From assembly GCF_003129485.1 (NCBI RefSeq), contig NZ_QFFG01000002.1, positions 732,395 to 796,394 on the forward strand: 64,000 nucleotides of DNA, in the 5' to 3' direction. Shown here piece by piece: positions 35,036-44,120 of the stretch (positions within the stretch are counted from its first letter, which is position 1; each line of letters opens with the position of its first letter). Position numbers and translations under genes: made by a program. The notes beneath the pieces are model-generated. The model searched no databases, was not told the DNA's origin, and saw only the letters and a list, made by a program, of their open reading frames with translations. This DNA is from Polaribacter aquimarinus. GTDB lineage: Bacteria; Bacteroidota; Bacteroidia; Flavobacteriales; Flavobacteriaceae.

Positions 35036-36657
35036 TACATTATTTGAAATTCAGACATTTGTACCATAACAGCAACCAAGTTGCGTAGTTTTTTGTCTAC
35101 AGATATCGCTAAAGTAGAATCTGAAGGGTTAGCTAAGTAATCTCCGTATTCTACAGTCCATTCAAAATCGGGTAACCCATCAATTAAAACTGCTTTTAAA
35201 CTATCTGTTTGTCCATCCGTTATTTCATAATTGAATAAGCGATTAGCTAATTCTTTTACTAAAATATTAGGGTCAGTGGCATTTGTAATATCTCTTGCAA
35301 TAGCTAAAACAGGTACTAAAGGAGGTACTTTGTATTTTTTCTTGTTTATTAGTAAATCACCACCAGCCACTAAAATTTTACAGTATTCTAATCTTTTGGG
35401 TAAGAAAAAATTATTTACCCAAGTTTTGTAAAATAAAGGTTCTTGATAATAAGCTTTCCATCCAGCAACATCTGGGTGATGAAATATAGATTGTCCTAAA
35501 TCTGAACAAGCTAAATACATTATATATGCAAATTCATATTCTTCTTTTACTGATGATGATGGTGCAACTGTTAGTAAAGATTTAGTAGCAGAAATCATTA
35601 AATCCAAAGGACTTTTAATCATACAAAATACATTTTCAAAAAAATGATCTGAGGCTAATAGTACTTTTAATGCAGGTGTAATTTCGTAATTGTTATCTCT
35701 TGTAATTTTAGCTAAAGGTTCTATGATATTAGTTTCAATTTCTGATGTAATTTCTGAATTTACAAACCAAATATAAAATTGACGCATAATAAAACGCGAG
35801 CATTCATCTTGTTTAAAAATAACATCAATTACATCTTTATATTCTTGATCTCCATTTTCTGAAATTTCTGCATTATTAAACCTATGAGATAATTTTTTGT
35901 TCCCTTTTGTATGTCTGCTGTTTGTAAAATAAGCATTTAAGGGATCAGCATGTCTTATCCATCTAGCTCTCCATCCTGTGAGAACTTTCGCAATCTGAAC
36001 AACATCTTCTTCAGTATAATTTGTATAATCTCCATTTCCTACTGCTACACCTTTACCAATGGTAAATAGTTCTAACAATTCTCTAGAATAATTTTCATTG
36101 GGAGAAGAGTTGTTATTTTCATTACCACTTAAATAGATGAGCATATTTTGGTCAATGGTAATTTGTTTTGTGAGTTCTTTAAAATTTCCAAGTGCATTTT
36201 TTCTTAGAATATTCATATAGTAAAACTCTCTATGAGGATTTGAGTTTTCAGATACAAAATGGTTATGCCAAAACAAGGTCAATTTTTCTCTTATAGAAAT
36301 ATTCGCATTTTGCATTTGTAGAAAAGACCATGCATATAATGATCTATTTCTAGCTCTATAAACACTATTTCTTTCTTGAGATGTTGGTAAATCTGGATAA
36401 ATTGGTGCAGTTACCCAGGTCTCTCCATAATTTACATCTGGGTCATTTATTTCACCTCTTCCGGTTCCATCAGGTTCGTATTTTAAAGGTGGAGGCGGTA
36501 ACGGTTTTTCTTCGAATAGTTTAGTTATCGTTGCTGTTAAACCTAAAGTAACAGCTTCAGAAACCATTGTTTCTGTTACTCCAAAGGAGGTTCTCTTTAA
36601 TAAATGTCTTGCTTCTTTAGCAGACCAATTACCAGAATATTTATCTAAATGAGGCAT
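35035..36657 (-). CDS. DUF1800 domain protein
   Basis: 540 residues. The domain opens AKEARHLLKRTSFGVTE and carries the conserved TLFWHNHFVSENSNPHREF, NYSRELLELFTIGKG, WRARWI and FFENVFCMIKSPLDLM segments. DUF1800 and DUF1501 proteins are nearly always adjacent, as here. No clear export signal at the N-terminus, although the partner has one. The biochemical role of the pair is unknown; a secreted complex is suspected. Translationally coupled with the downstream gene. Confidence 0.93.
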   Translation of the reverse strand: MPHLDKYSGNWSAKEARHLLKRTSFGVTETMVSEAVTLGLTATITKLFEEKPLPPPPLKYEPDGTGRGEINDPDVNYGETWVTAPIYPDLPTSQERNSVYRARNRSLYAWSFLQMQNANISIREKLTLFWHNHFVSENSNPHREFYYMNILRKNALGNFKELTKQITIDQNMLIYLSGNENNNSSPNENYSRELLELFTIGKGVAVGNGDYTNYTEEDVVQIAKVLTGWRARWIRHADPLNAYFTNSRHTKGNKKLSHRFNNAEISENGDQEYKDVIDVIFKQDECSRFIMRQFYIWFVNSEITSEIETNIIEPLAKITRDNNYEITPALKVLLASDHFFENVFCMIKSPLDLMISATKSLLTVAPSSSVKEEYEFAYIMYLACSDLGQSIFHHPDVAGWKAYYQEPLFYKTWVNNFFLPKRLEYCKILVAGGDLLINKKKYKVPPLVPVLAIARDITNATDPNILVKELANRLFNYEITDGQTDSLKAVLIDGLPDFEWTVEYGDYLANPSDSTLAISVDKKLRNLVAVMVQMSEFQIM

Positions 36658-36782
36658 AGATTAGTTTAAGGTGAAGAAACTATTATTTTGAGTTGTTTCA
36701 AATTTAAGTTTTTTTTTGAAACATTCTTAATATTAACTTCTATTAAACTAAGACCTTATAAAATTAAAAAAGTTTAAAAGGG

Positions 36783-39401
36783 TTAAACCAAATAATCTTT
36801 TGCTTTTTCTAAAACTTTTGGAATTCCACCAGGATTTTTACCTCCTGCAGTTGCAAAGAAATTTTGACCACCACCACCACCATGAATTAGTTTTCCTAGT
36901 TCTCGAACAACTTGACCAGCATTGTAACCACGTTCATTTGCTAATTCTTTAGAAATATAACAGGTTAACAAAGCTTTATCTTTTGCTGGGGATGAGGCAA
37001 ATAACAAAAATAAGTTTTGATACTCCTTACCTAAGCCAAAAGCTAAATTCTTAATCCCGTTGGTATCTAAATCAACCTTTGTCGCTAAAAACTGTACACC
37101 GTTAATTTCTTGCAATTGATTTTTTATTTCTCCGGATAAATTTTGTGCTTTATCTTTTAATAATTGTTCAATTTGTTTTTTTAAAGCTGTGTTTTCATCT
37201 TGTAAAACTTTAACTGCTTTTACAGGTTCTTTGGTGTTATTTAATAAATCTCTAATTTCGTACAATGCTCTATTATTTTCAAAGTAAAAATCTTTAACAG
37301 CATCATTTGTTATAGCTTCTATTCTTCTAATACCAGCAGCTACAGCTCCTTCAGATTTAATTTTAAAATGCCAAATGTCACCTGTATTTTTCACGTGGGT
37401 TCCACCACAAAGTTCTATAGATTTTCCAAATTTTATAGCTCTAACAGTATCTCCATATTTCTCTCCAAATAATGCCATTGCGCCATTTGCAATAGCTTGT
37501 TCCATGGGTATGTTTCTACTTTCTTCTAATGGCAGTTTACCCGCAATTCTTCTATTAACAAAGTTTTCTATCTCACGTAATTCATCTACTGTTAATTTTG
37601 AGAAATGTGAAAAATCAAAACGTAAATATTTAGAATGAACAGCAGAACCTTTTTGTTCTACATGAGTTCCTAGAATCTCTCTTAGCGCTTGATGTAATAG
37701 ATGCGTAGCAGTATGATTACACTCTGTTCTATAACGTTGTTTAGAATCTACAACAGCTCTAAAAGTTTCGTTGATATGTTTAGGAAGATTTTTAGTGTAA
37801 TGAATAATTACATTATTCTCTTTTTTAGTGTCTAAAATATAGAGTACATCTCCATGTGCGTCTTCTAAATAACCTTTATCGCCTACTTGACCGCCACCTT
37901 CTGGATAAAAAGGAGTTAAATTAAATACCAATTGATACATTTCTCCATCTTTTTTAGAAGTTACTTTTCTGTATCTTGTAATTTTTACCTTGGCTTCTAA
38001 AGAATCATAACCTATAAATTCTTCTTCTGTATCTTCTACTAAAACGGTCCAATCATCTGTAGATATTTCGCTAGCAGCTCTAGAACGATTTTTTTGTTTT
38101 TGTAATTCGACTTCAAATCCTTTTTCGTCTAATGTTAATCCTTTTTCAGATAAAATTAAAGCTGTTAAATCGATTGGAAACCCATAGGTGTCATATAATT
38201 CAAAAGCTTTTTCTCCAGATATTTTGTTTGTTTTTGATGATGCTATAATTCCATCTAACAATATCAGACCTTGATCTAATGTTCTTAAAAAAGAAGTTTC
38301 TTCTTCTTTTATTACATTCTCAATGAGTTGTTTTTGAGCTCTTAGTTCAGGAAAAGCTTCTCCCATTTTTTTGGTTAAAACATCTACTAATCTATAAATA
38401 AAAGGCTCTTTTTTATTTAAAAAAGTAAAACCGTAACGAACAGCGCGTCTTAAAATTCTTCTTATTACATATCCTGCTCCAGTATTGCTTGGTAGTTGAC
38501 CATCAGCAATAGAAAATGCAACAGCTCTAACATGATCTGAAATTACGCGAGTAGCAATATCTTGTTTTTCATTTTTACCGTATTTGGTATTGGTAATAGT
38601 TTCTATTTCTCTGATTATTGGAGTAAAAACATCAGTATCATAATTCGATTGAACATCTTGTAAAACCATGCACAAACGTTCAAAACCCATCCCTGTATCA
38701 ATGTGTTTGTTTGGTAATTCTTCTAAGGAACCATTAGCTTTTCTATTGTATTGCATAAAAACTAAGTTCCAGATTTCTACCACATGGGGATGATCTTCAT
38801 TTACCAAACTTTTACCATCTACTTTTGCTTTTTCTTCAGAAGAACGGATATCAACATGAATTTCAGAACAAGGTCCACAAGGTCCTTGCTCACCCATTTC
38901 CCAGAAATTATCTTTTTTGTTTCCTTTTAAAATTCGGTCTTCAGATATATATTGCTTCCAAATATCGTAAGCTTCTGTATCCATTTTTAAGTTATCAGCA
39001 TCATCGCTTCCTTCAAAAACGGTTACATATAAAATATCTTTGTCAATTTTATAAACTTCAGTTAATAATTCCCAAGCCCAAGCAATAGCTTCTTTCTTAA
39101 AATAATCCCCAAAACTCCAGTTGCCTAACATCTCAAATAAAGTATGATGGTAGGTGTCATAACCCACTTCTTCTAAATCATTATGCTTACCAGAAACACG
39201 CAAACACTTTTGTGAGTCTGCAATTCTGTTCTTTTTTGGAGTTCCATTTCCTAAAAAAAATTCTTTAAAAGGTGCCATTCCAGAATTTACAAACATTAAT
39301 GTTGGGTCATCCTTTGTAACCATTGGTGCAGAAGGAACTACTAAGTGTTTTTTTTCTTGGAAAAAGTTTAAAAAAGTAGCACGAATTTCTTGTGATTTCA
39401 T
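36783..39401 (-). CDS. alaS: Alanine--tRNA ligase
   Basis: 872 residues, full length. Catalytic domain: [58 protein letters not shown]. The editing domain has [16 protein letters not shown] and the zinc-binding [10 protein letters not shown]. The C-terminal DHHA1 part shows [17 protein letters not shown]. Charges tRNA-Ala and clears mischarged Ser or Gly. It is divergent from the M23 peptidase gene. Confidence 0.97.
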   Translation of the reverse strand: MKSQEIRATFLNFFQEKKHLVVPSAPMVTKDDPTLMFVNSGMAPFKEFFLGNGTPKKNRIADSQKCLRVSGKHNDLEEVGYDTYHHTLFEMLGNWSFGDYFKKEAIAWAWELLTEVYKIDKDILYVTVFEGSDDADNLKMDTEAYDIWKQYISEDRILKGNKKDNFWEMGEQGPCGPCSEIHVDIRSSEEKAKVDGKSLVNEDHPHVVEIWNLVFMQYNRKANGSLEELPNKHIDTGMGFERLCMVLQDVQSNYDTDVFTPIIREIETITNTKYGKNEKQDIATRVISDHVRAVAFSIADGQLPSNTGAGYVIRRILRRAVRYGFTFLNKKEPFIYRLVDVLTKKMGEAFPELRAQKQLIENVIKEEETSFLRTLDQGLILLDGIIASSKTNKISGEKAFELYDTYGFPIDLTALILSEKGLTLDEKGFEVELQKQKNRSRAASEISTDDWTVLVEDTEEEFIGYDSLEAKVKITRYRKVTSKKDGEMYQLVFNLTPFYPEGGGQVGDKGYLEDAHGDVLYILDTKKENNVIIHYTKNLPKHINETFRAVVDSKQRYRTECNHTATHLLHQALREILGTHVEQKGSAVHSKYLRFDFSHFSKLTVDELREIENFVNRRIAGKLPLEESRNIPMEQAIANGAMALFGEKYGDTVRAIKFGKSIELCGGTHVKNTGDIWHFKIKSEGAVAAGIRRIEAITNDAVKDFYFENNRALYEIRDLLNNTKEPVKAVKVLQDENTALKKQIEQLLKDKAQNLSGEIKNQLQEINGVQFLATKVDLDTNGIKNLAFGLGKEYQNLFLLFASSPAKDKALLTCYISKELANERGYNAGQVVRELGKLIHGGGGGQNFFATAGGKNPGGIPKVLEKAKDYLV

Positions 39402-39484
39402 AAAAAAGAAGTTTCCAATAAGTTGGATTTTGTTAATTTATTTTTAAAAAAACTACCTAAAAATAGCAGTTGTAAAACATTTTG

Positions 39485-39492
39485 TAAATTTG
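39485..39492 (+). promoter_or_regulatory. -7 promoter element of M23 peptidase gene
   Basis: TAAATTTG fits TAnnTTTG, about 70 bases before the ATG at 39562, leaving a leader of roughly 60 bases. Confidence 0.45.
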
Positions 39493-39561
39493 TGAGTTCT
39501 TATAAACAGGTTTTAATAATTTAAAAGATGTTTAAAGCACAAAAATAGTATAAATCCTATT

Positions 39562-40530
39562 ATGGCGAAAGTAAAATATTATTACGATTCTGATACACTT
39601 TCTTACCGAAAAATAACGGTTAAGAAAAGTGATTATTATAAGAAAACTATTTTCGGAATTTTAGGTGTTTTATTAATTGCTTTTGCCGGTTTTATTGTTT
39701 TAAGTCAATTTATAATGTCTCCTAATGAGAGAGCTCAAAAAAGAGAGTTAGAAAACTTAAAATTACATTACGAATTACTTTCAAAAAGAATGGAAGAAAG
39801 CTCGTCAATTTTAGCACAATTACAAGAAAGGGATAACAACATTTATAGAACGTATTTTGAGGCAAATCCAATACCTGATGAGCAAAGAAAAGCAAGTTTT
39901 GGTGGTGTCAATCGTTATAAAAACTTAGAAGGGTTTGATAATTCTAAAATGATTAAAAAACTAACTAAAGATATTGATGTGCTTTCCAAACAATTAGCAG
40001 TTCAATCTAAATCTTTAGATGAAATCGTTTCTTTAGCAAAAGAAAAGGAAAAAATGTTAGCTTCTATACCAGCAATTTTGCCTGTAAAGCTTGAAGATAT
40101 GACAAGAATGGCTTCAGGTTATAAATGGAGAATGCATCCTATATTAAAAATAAGAAAATTCCATAAAGGAATGGATTTTACAGCGCCAACAGGTACTCCA
40201 ATTTATGCTTCTGGAAATGGAATAGTAATTAGAGCTCAAAGGAGTGCAACATTCGGAAAAGTAGTATATATAGACCATGGCTACGGGTATAAAACTATTT
40301 ATGCACACATGAGTAAAATGAAAGCTAGAAAAGGGCAAAAGGTAAAACGAGGAGATCTAATAGGTTACGTAGGCAACACTGGGCGTTCAGTATCTTCTCA
40401 TTTACATTACGAAGTTCATAAAAATGATAGAGCTTTAAATCCAATCAACTTTTATTACGGTGATTTAACTCCAGAAGAGTTTGCTGCAATGCAAAAAGCT
40501 GCAGAAGAAGAAGGTCAATCTTACGATTAA
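39562..40530 (+). CDS. M23 family peptidase (LytM-like)
   Basis: 322 residues. A short cytoplasmic start, one membrane helix (FGILGVLLIAFAGFIVLSQF), a long coiled coil (RELENLKLHYELLSKRMEES, KEKEKMLASIPAIL), then the LytM domain: MHPILKIRKFHKGMDFTAP (ligands His and Asp), and HLHYEVHKNDR with the last His pair. The zinc site is complete. This matches the periplasmic endopeptidases or EnvC-like regulators that act on peptidoglycan. The merR gene starts 10 bases after the stop. Confidence 0.95.
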   Translation: MAKVKYYYDSDTLSYRKITVKKSDYYKKTIFGILGVLLIAFAGFIVLSQFIMSPNERAQKRELENLKLHYELLSKRMEESSSILAQLQERDNNIYRTYFEANPIPDEQRKASFGGVNRYKNLEGFDNSKMIKKLTKDIDVLSKQLAVQSKSLDEIVSLAKEKEKMLASIPAILPVKLEDMTRMASGYKWRMHPILKIRKFHKGMDFTAPTGTPIYASGNGIVIRAQRSATFGKVVYIDHGYGYKTIYAHMSKMKARKGQKVKRGDLIGYVGNTGRSVSSHLHYEVHKNDRALNPINFYYGDLTPEEFAAMQKAAEEEGQSYD

Positions 40531-40540
40531 AGAAGTTTTT

Positions 40541-40870
40541 ATGTACGTAGAGTTACCAGAAAAACGTTACTACAAAATAGGAGAAGTTGCCAAAGCTTTT
40601 CATGTAAATACATCGCTAATTCGTTTTTGGGAAAAAGAGTTTGATATCATCAAACCTAAAAAAAATGCCAAAGGAAACCGTTTGTTTACTCAGGATGATA
40701 TTAAAAATTTTCAACTAATTTTTAATTTAGTAAAAGAAAGAGGTTTTACATTAGAGGGGGCAAAACAAAAATTAAAAAAGAACCCAGATATTCTTTTTGA
40801 CAATCAAGAAATTATTACAAGACTAGAAGGTGTAAAAGCAGAATTGATTAAAATTAAAAATCAACTGTAA
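40541..40870 (+). CDS. MerR family transcriptional regulator
   Basis: 109 residues. The winged helix starts PEKRYYKIGEVAKAFHVNTS and continues LIRFWEKEFDIIKPKKN, KGNRLFTQDDIKNFQLI. The C-terminal coiled coil is short, so there is no metal- or drug-sensing domain. The ATG at 40541 is chosen: a longer frame from 40481 would run through the end of the M23 gene. It is placed between the M23 peptidase and the LemA operon. Target unknown. Confidence 0.9.
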   Translation: MYVELPEKRYYKIGEVAKAFHVNTSLIRFWEKEFDIIKPKKNAKGNRLFTQDDIKNFQLIFNLVKERGFTLEGAKQKLKKNPDILFDNQEIITRLEGVKAELIKIKNQL

Positions 40871-40910
40871 CAAATCTTTTATTTGTGTGTCTAATTTTAT
40901 GATAGAACTC

Positions 40911-40937
40911 AATATTCTTTATAATCTCAAGAATATT
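40911..40937. other. AT-rich inverted repeat before LemA gene
   Basis: AATATTCTT (40911-40919) and AAGAATATT (40929-40937) are exact inverse complements, 9-base loop, no T-run. Could be an operator or simple AT-rich structure in the gap between merR and lemA. Confidence 0.35.
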
Positions 40938-40986
40938 CGATAATATTGTAATACAAAAAATCAACAAAAATTTAAATTTAGAAATT

Positions 40987-41595
40987 ATGAAAAAATGGTT
41001 AATTCCGGTAATTGTTATTGCTGTTATTGTTTTCGGAATCTATAAATGGGCAGTAGGTTTTAATAATGAAGCCGTTGTCTTACAAGAAGACGCAAAAACT
41101 ACATGGTCTAATGTAGAGAGTGCCTACCAACGTAGAAATGATTTAATTGGAAATTTAGTAAAAACAGTTCAAGGTGCTGCAGATTTTGAAAAAAGCACTT
41201 TAACACAAGTTATTGAGGCTAGAGCTAAAGCTACATCTACAACTATAAATGCTAATAATTTAACACCTGAAAAAATGGCTCAGTTTCAACAAGCTCAAGC
41301 TGGATTAAGTGGCGCGTTATCAAAATTATTATTAGTGGTTGAACGTTATCCAGATTTAAAAGCGAACAAAAACTTTTTAGAATTACAAAGCCAATTAGAA
41401 GGAACAGAAAACAGAATAAATGTAGCTAGAGATAGATTTAATGAAGGTGTTAACAAATATAATAAGCACATAAAAGTATTTCCAAACTCTTTGTTAGCTG
41501 GGGTATTTAATTTTGATGAAATGGATCGTTACAAATCAAACCCCGGTTCTGAAAATGCACCAGATGTAAATTTCGATTTTAACAAGAAAAAGTAA
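40987..41595 (+). CDS. lemA: LemA family protein
   Basis: 202 residues. An N-terminal membrane helix (WLIPVIVIAVIVFGIYKW) precedes the helical LemA domain: AKTTWSNVESAYQRRNDLIG, TQVIEARAKATS, YPDLKANKNFLELQSQLEGT, ENRINVARDRFNEGVNKYN. The signature is complete. Role not firmly known; LemA commonly occurs next to TPM-domain genes, as here. Spacing to the next gene is 4 bases. Confidence 0.96.
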   Translation: MKKWLIPVIVIAVIVFGIYKWAVGFNNEAVVLQEDAKTTWSNVESAYQRRNDLIGNLVKTVQGAADFEKSTLTQVIEARAKATSTTINANNLTPEKMAQFQQAQAGLSGALSKLLLVVERYPDLKANKNFLELQSQLEGTENRINVARDRFNEGVNKYNKHIKVFPNSLLAGVFNFDEMDRYKSNPGSENAPDVNFDFNKKK

Positions 41596-41599
41596 TAAG

Positions 41600-42037
41600 A
41601 TGTCTAAGGTAGAAGCGTTTCTTACTGCTGATGAAGAACAAGAAATTATTTCTGCTATTAGAATTGCAGAGAAAAATACTTCTGGAGAAATACGTGTACA
41701 TATTGAGGCTACTTCTAAGTTAGAACACTCAGAACGTGCGCTAGAAGTATTTCATTTGCTAAAAATGAACAATACCAAAGACGAAAATGCGGTATTGATT
41801 TATGTGGCTGTAAATGACAAAAAATTTGTGATTTATGGAGATAAAGGCATCAATAATGTGGTTCCTAAAGATTTTTGGGATACTACTAAAAACGTAATAC
41901 TAAATCACTTTAAAAAAGGAGATTTTAAACAAGGGATTGTTGATGGAATTTTAACAGCAGGTTCTGAATTAAAAGCTCATTTTCCTTGGCAAATTGATGA
42001 TGAAAACGAACTTTCTAATGAGATTTCTAAAGGATGA
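41600..42037 (+). CDS. TPM domain protein (cytoplasmic form)
   Basis: 145 residues with a TPM domain (EEQEIISAIRIAEKNTSGEI, VHIEATSKLEHSERALEVF, VLIYVAVNDKKFVIYGDKGI, GDFKQGIVDGILTAGSEL). No signal peptide or membrane helix, unlike its neighbour. TPM domains are found in photosystem II repair factors and in bacterial membrane-stress proteins; the activity (possibly acid phosphatase) is uncertain. Its last 4 bases overlap the next gene (ATGA). Confidence 0.92.
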   Translation: MSKVEAFLTADEEQEIISAIRIAEKNTSGEIRVHIEATSKLEHSERALEVFHLLKMNNTKDENAVLIYVAVNDKKFVIYGDKGINNVVPKDFWDTTKNVILNHFKKGDFKQGIVDGILTAGSELKAHFPWQIDDENELSNEISKG

Positions 42038-42882
42038 TTCTAGATAAAGTCTTCAGTATTCAGTATTTAGTTTTCAGTAGAAAAAGTCTTTTTCTACTTA
42101 CACTATTATTTTCATTAAACCTCTTTTCACAAGGATACAAAATTCCAGATAAGCCTAAATTTCAAACGAGTGTTTATGATTTTATGAAGCCTCAGCTTCT
42201 TACTGATTTTCAAAAAACTAATTTAGAAAATAAGCTAGTAAAATATTCAGACACAACTTCCACACAGATTGTAGTGATTATTATTCCATCAACTAAAGGA
42301 GAAGATATTAATTATTTAGCAGCAAATTGGGGAGAGAAATGGGGAATTGGAGATGAAGAAAAAGATAATGGAATTCTAATTTTACTTGCAAAAGATGATA
42401 GAAAGATAGCGATTCAAAATGGTAGAGGTGTAGAGCATTTATTGACTGATTTTCAATCTAAAAGAATCATTGAAAGGGTGATTATCCCTGAGTTTAAAAA
42501 AGGAGATTATTATACTGGTTTAGACAAAGGTTCAGATTATATCTTTATGACCTTAAATGGACAATTTAAAGGAACTAGACAAAATGATAAAGAAGGTTTT
42601 GATTCTGGAATTATCATTTTCATCATTTTTATCATCATCATTTTTATTTTAATTTCTAGAGGAAATAAAAATAATAGAGGTGGGGGTAGACGTTATAGAA
42701 GACGTTCTGTAGCCGAAGATATTTTCGAAACTATTATTTTGAGTAATGCTGGTAGAGGTGGAGGTAGCTTTGGCGGTGGTTTTGGAGGATCTTCAGGAGG
42801 AGGAAGTTTTGGAGGCGGTGGCTTTGGAGGCGGCTTTGGTGGAGGAAGTTTTGGCGGAGGTGGAGCCTCTGGAGGTTGGTAA
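42034..42882 (+). CDS. TPM domain membrane protein with Gly-rich tail
   Basis: 282 residues. Signal peptide (KSLFLLTLLFSLNLFSQG), a TPM domain (about 40-185: VYDFMKPQLLTDFQKTNLEN, NWGEKWGIGDEEKDNGILIL, AIQNGRGVEHLLTDFQSKRI), a membrane helix (GIIIFIIFIIIIFILISRG), a basic patch (RRYRRRS) and a Gly/Ser/Phe-rich tail of about 45 residues. It matches the YgcG family layout. The first 15 residues come from a TCAGTATTCAGTATT-like repeat and may be a recent extension. Third gene of the LemA operon. Confidence 0.93.
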   Translation: MILDKVFSIQYLVFSRKSLFLLTLLFSLNLFSQGYKIPDKPKFQTSVYDFMKPQLLTDFQKTNLENKLVKYSDTTSTQIVVIIIPSTKGEDINYLAANWGEKWGIGDEEKDNGILILLAKDDRKIAIQNGRGVEHLLTDFQSKRIIERVIIPEFKKGDYYTGLDKGSDYIFMTLNGQFKGTRQNDKEGFDSGIIIFIIFIIIIFILISRGNKNNRGGGRRYRRRSVAEDIFETIILSNAGRGGGSFGGGFGGSSGGGSFGGGGFGGGFGGGSFGGGGASGGW

Positions 42883-42888
42883 AATACA

Positions 42889-43734
42889 ATGAAAAAGCTA
42901 TTTATATTTTTCAGTTTTTTGTTATTTTTAAGTTGTCAGAGTTCTGGACAACTCAAAATCCTTGCTGATTTACCAAATAATTTAAAAGAAGTATCTGGAA
43001 CAGAAGTAATACCGAATTCAGATATTATTTGGATGTTAAATGATGGTGGAAATCAATCAAAATTATACGCAGTTTCTAAAAAAGGAAAGATTAAAAAAGA
43101 AATTTATATCAAAGCTAAAAATAGAGATTGGGAAGATTTGACGTCTGATGTTGAAGGCAATCTGTATATTGGCGATTTTGGAAATAACCAAAACAAAAGA
43201 AAGAATTTAACGATTTTAAAAGTCGATAAAAAGCACTTAAATAAAAAGAATGCAGAAGTAGAAAAAATTAAGTTTAGATATCCGAATCAATATAAATTTC
43301 CACCAAAAAAGAAGAATTTATATTTTGATGCCGAAGCTTTTTTTTACTTTAATAATTGTCTATATATTTTTACAAAAAGTAGAGTTAAAAAGAAATACGG
43401 TAAAACTTTTATGTATAAAGTACCAGCAAAAAAAGGAGAGTATGTTGCTGAATTAATTGGTGAGTTTGATAATTGCAGCGATTTAGAATGTTGGATTACG
43501 TCTGCTGATATTTCTGCAGATGGAAAAACAGTTGTATTACTTTCACAAAAAAATATTCTTCTTTTTTCTGATTTTAAAAATGAAAATTTTTTATCTGGAA
43601 AAGTCAAAAAAATAGAATTAACACATCGTTCTCAAAAAGAAGGTGTGTGTTTTAAAGATAACAACACACTTTTAATTACTGATGAAAAAGCGAATGGAGT
43701 GGGTGGTAATTTGTATCAATTAAGCTTGAATTAA
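42889..43734 (+). CDS. Lipoprotein with beta-propeller-like domain
   Basis: 281 residues. Lipobox LLFLSC (Cys about 16). The rest resembles a beta-propeller of SdiA-regulated/NHL type: LKEVSGTEVIPNSDIIWMLN, WEDLTSDVEGNLYIGDFGNN, TSADISADGKTVVLLS, and EGVCFKDNNTLLITDE. The acidic pair in WEDLTSD and the DAEAFFY segment could bind calcium or phosphate; a phytase-like activity is possible but not shown. Last gene of the operon, 6 bases after the TPM gene; it overlaps the convergent DUF423 gene by 15 bases. Confidence 0.75.
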   Translation: MKKLFIFFSFLLFLSCQSSGQLKILADLPNNLKEVSGTEVIPNSDIIWMLNDGGNQSKLYAVSKKGKIKKEIYIKAKNRDWEDLTSDVEGNLYIGDFGNNQNKRKNLTILKVDKKHLNKKNAEVEKIKFRYPNQYKFPPKKKNLYFDAEAFFYFNNCLYIFTKSRVKKKYGKTFMYKVPAKKGEYVAELIGEFDNCSDLECWITSADISADGKTVVLLSQKNILLFSDFKNENFLSGKVKKIELTHRSQKEGVCFKDNNTLLITDEKANGVGGNLYQLSLN

Positions 43735-44118
43735 AAAGCTATCATACACGAAAATGTAGATTAATAATCCCCAACCTATAGCAAGTAACAATCCTCCCAA
43801 AGGAGTAATTGGTCCTAAAAATTTAAGTTTCTTATTTTTTGCTGAAGAAATGACTAATCCATAAATAGAAAAAGAAAATAAGAAAGTACCAATGATAAAA
43901 GCATATATGATATAATTATAAAAAACAACGTCAGAACTGAATTGAAATCCCAAAACTAGTAAAACAATTGCGTGATACATTTGATGTTTTATGCCTGTTT
44001 CAAAACTTTGCAATTGATCTGAAGTTATCTTTTTCTTCAATAAATGAGCTCCAAATGCACCGAGAATAACCGATATTAACCCAAAGAAAGCGCCGAAAAT
44101 TAATCCAATTTCATTCAT
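43720..44118 (-). CDS. DUF423 family membrane protein
   Basis: 132 residues with four membrane helices. The DUF423 pattern is clear: GAFFGLISVILGAFGAHLLK, FETGIKHQMYHAIVLLVLGF, FLFSFSIYGLV and GPITPLGGLLLAIGW. Function unknown; YwdK/YgdD-like. It starts 2 bases after the stop of the phosphoesterase fusion gene, so is probably the last gene of that transcript. Confidence 0.93.
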   Translation of the reverse strand: MNEIGLIFGAFFGLISVILGAFGAHLLKKKITSDQLQSFETGIKHQMYHAIVLLVLGFQFSSDVVFYNYIIYAFIIGTFLFSFSIYGLVISSAKNKKLKFLGPITPLGGLLLAIGWGLLIYIFVYDSFLIQA

Positions 44119-44120
44119 AC

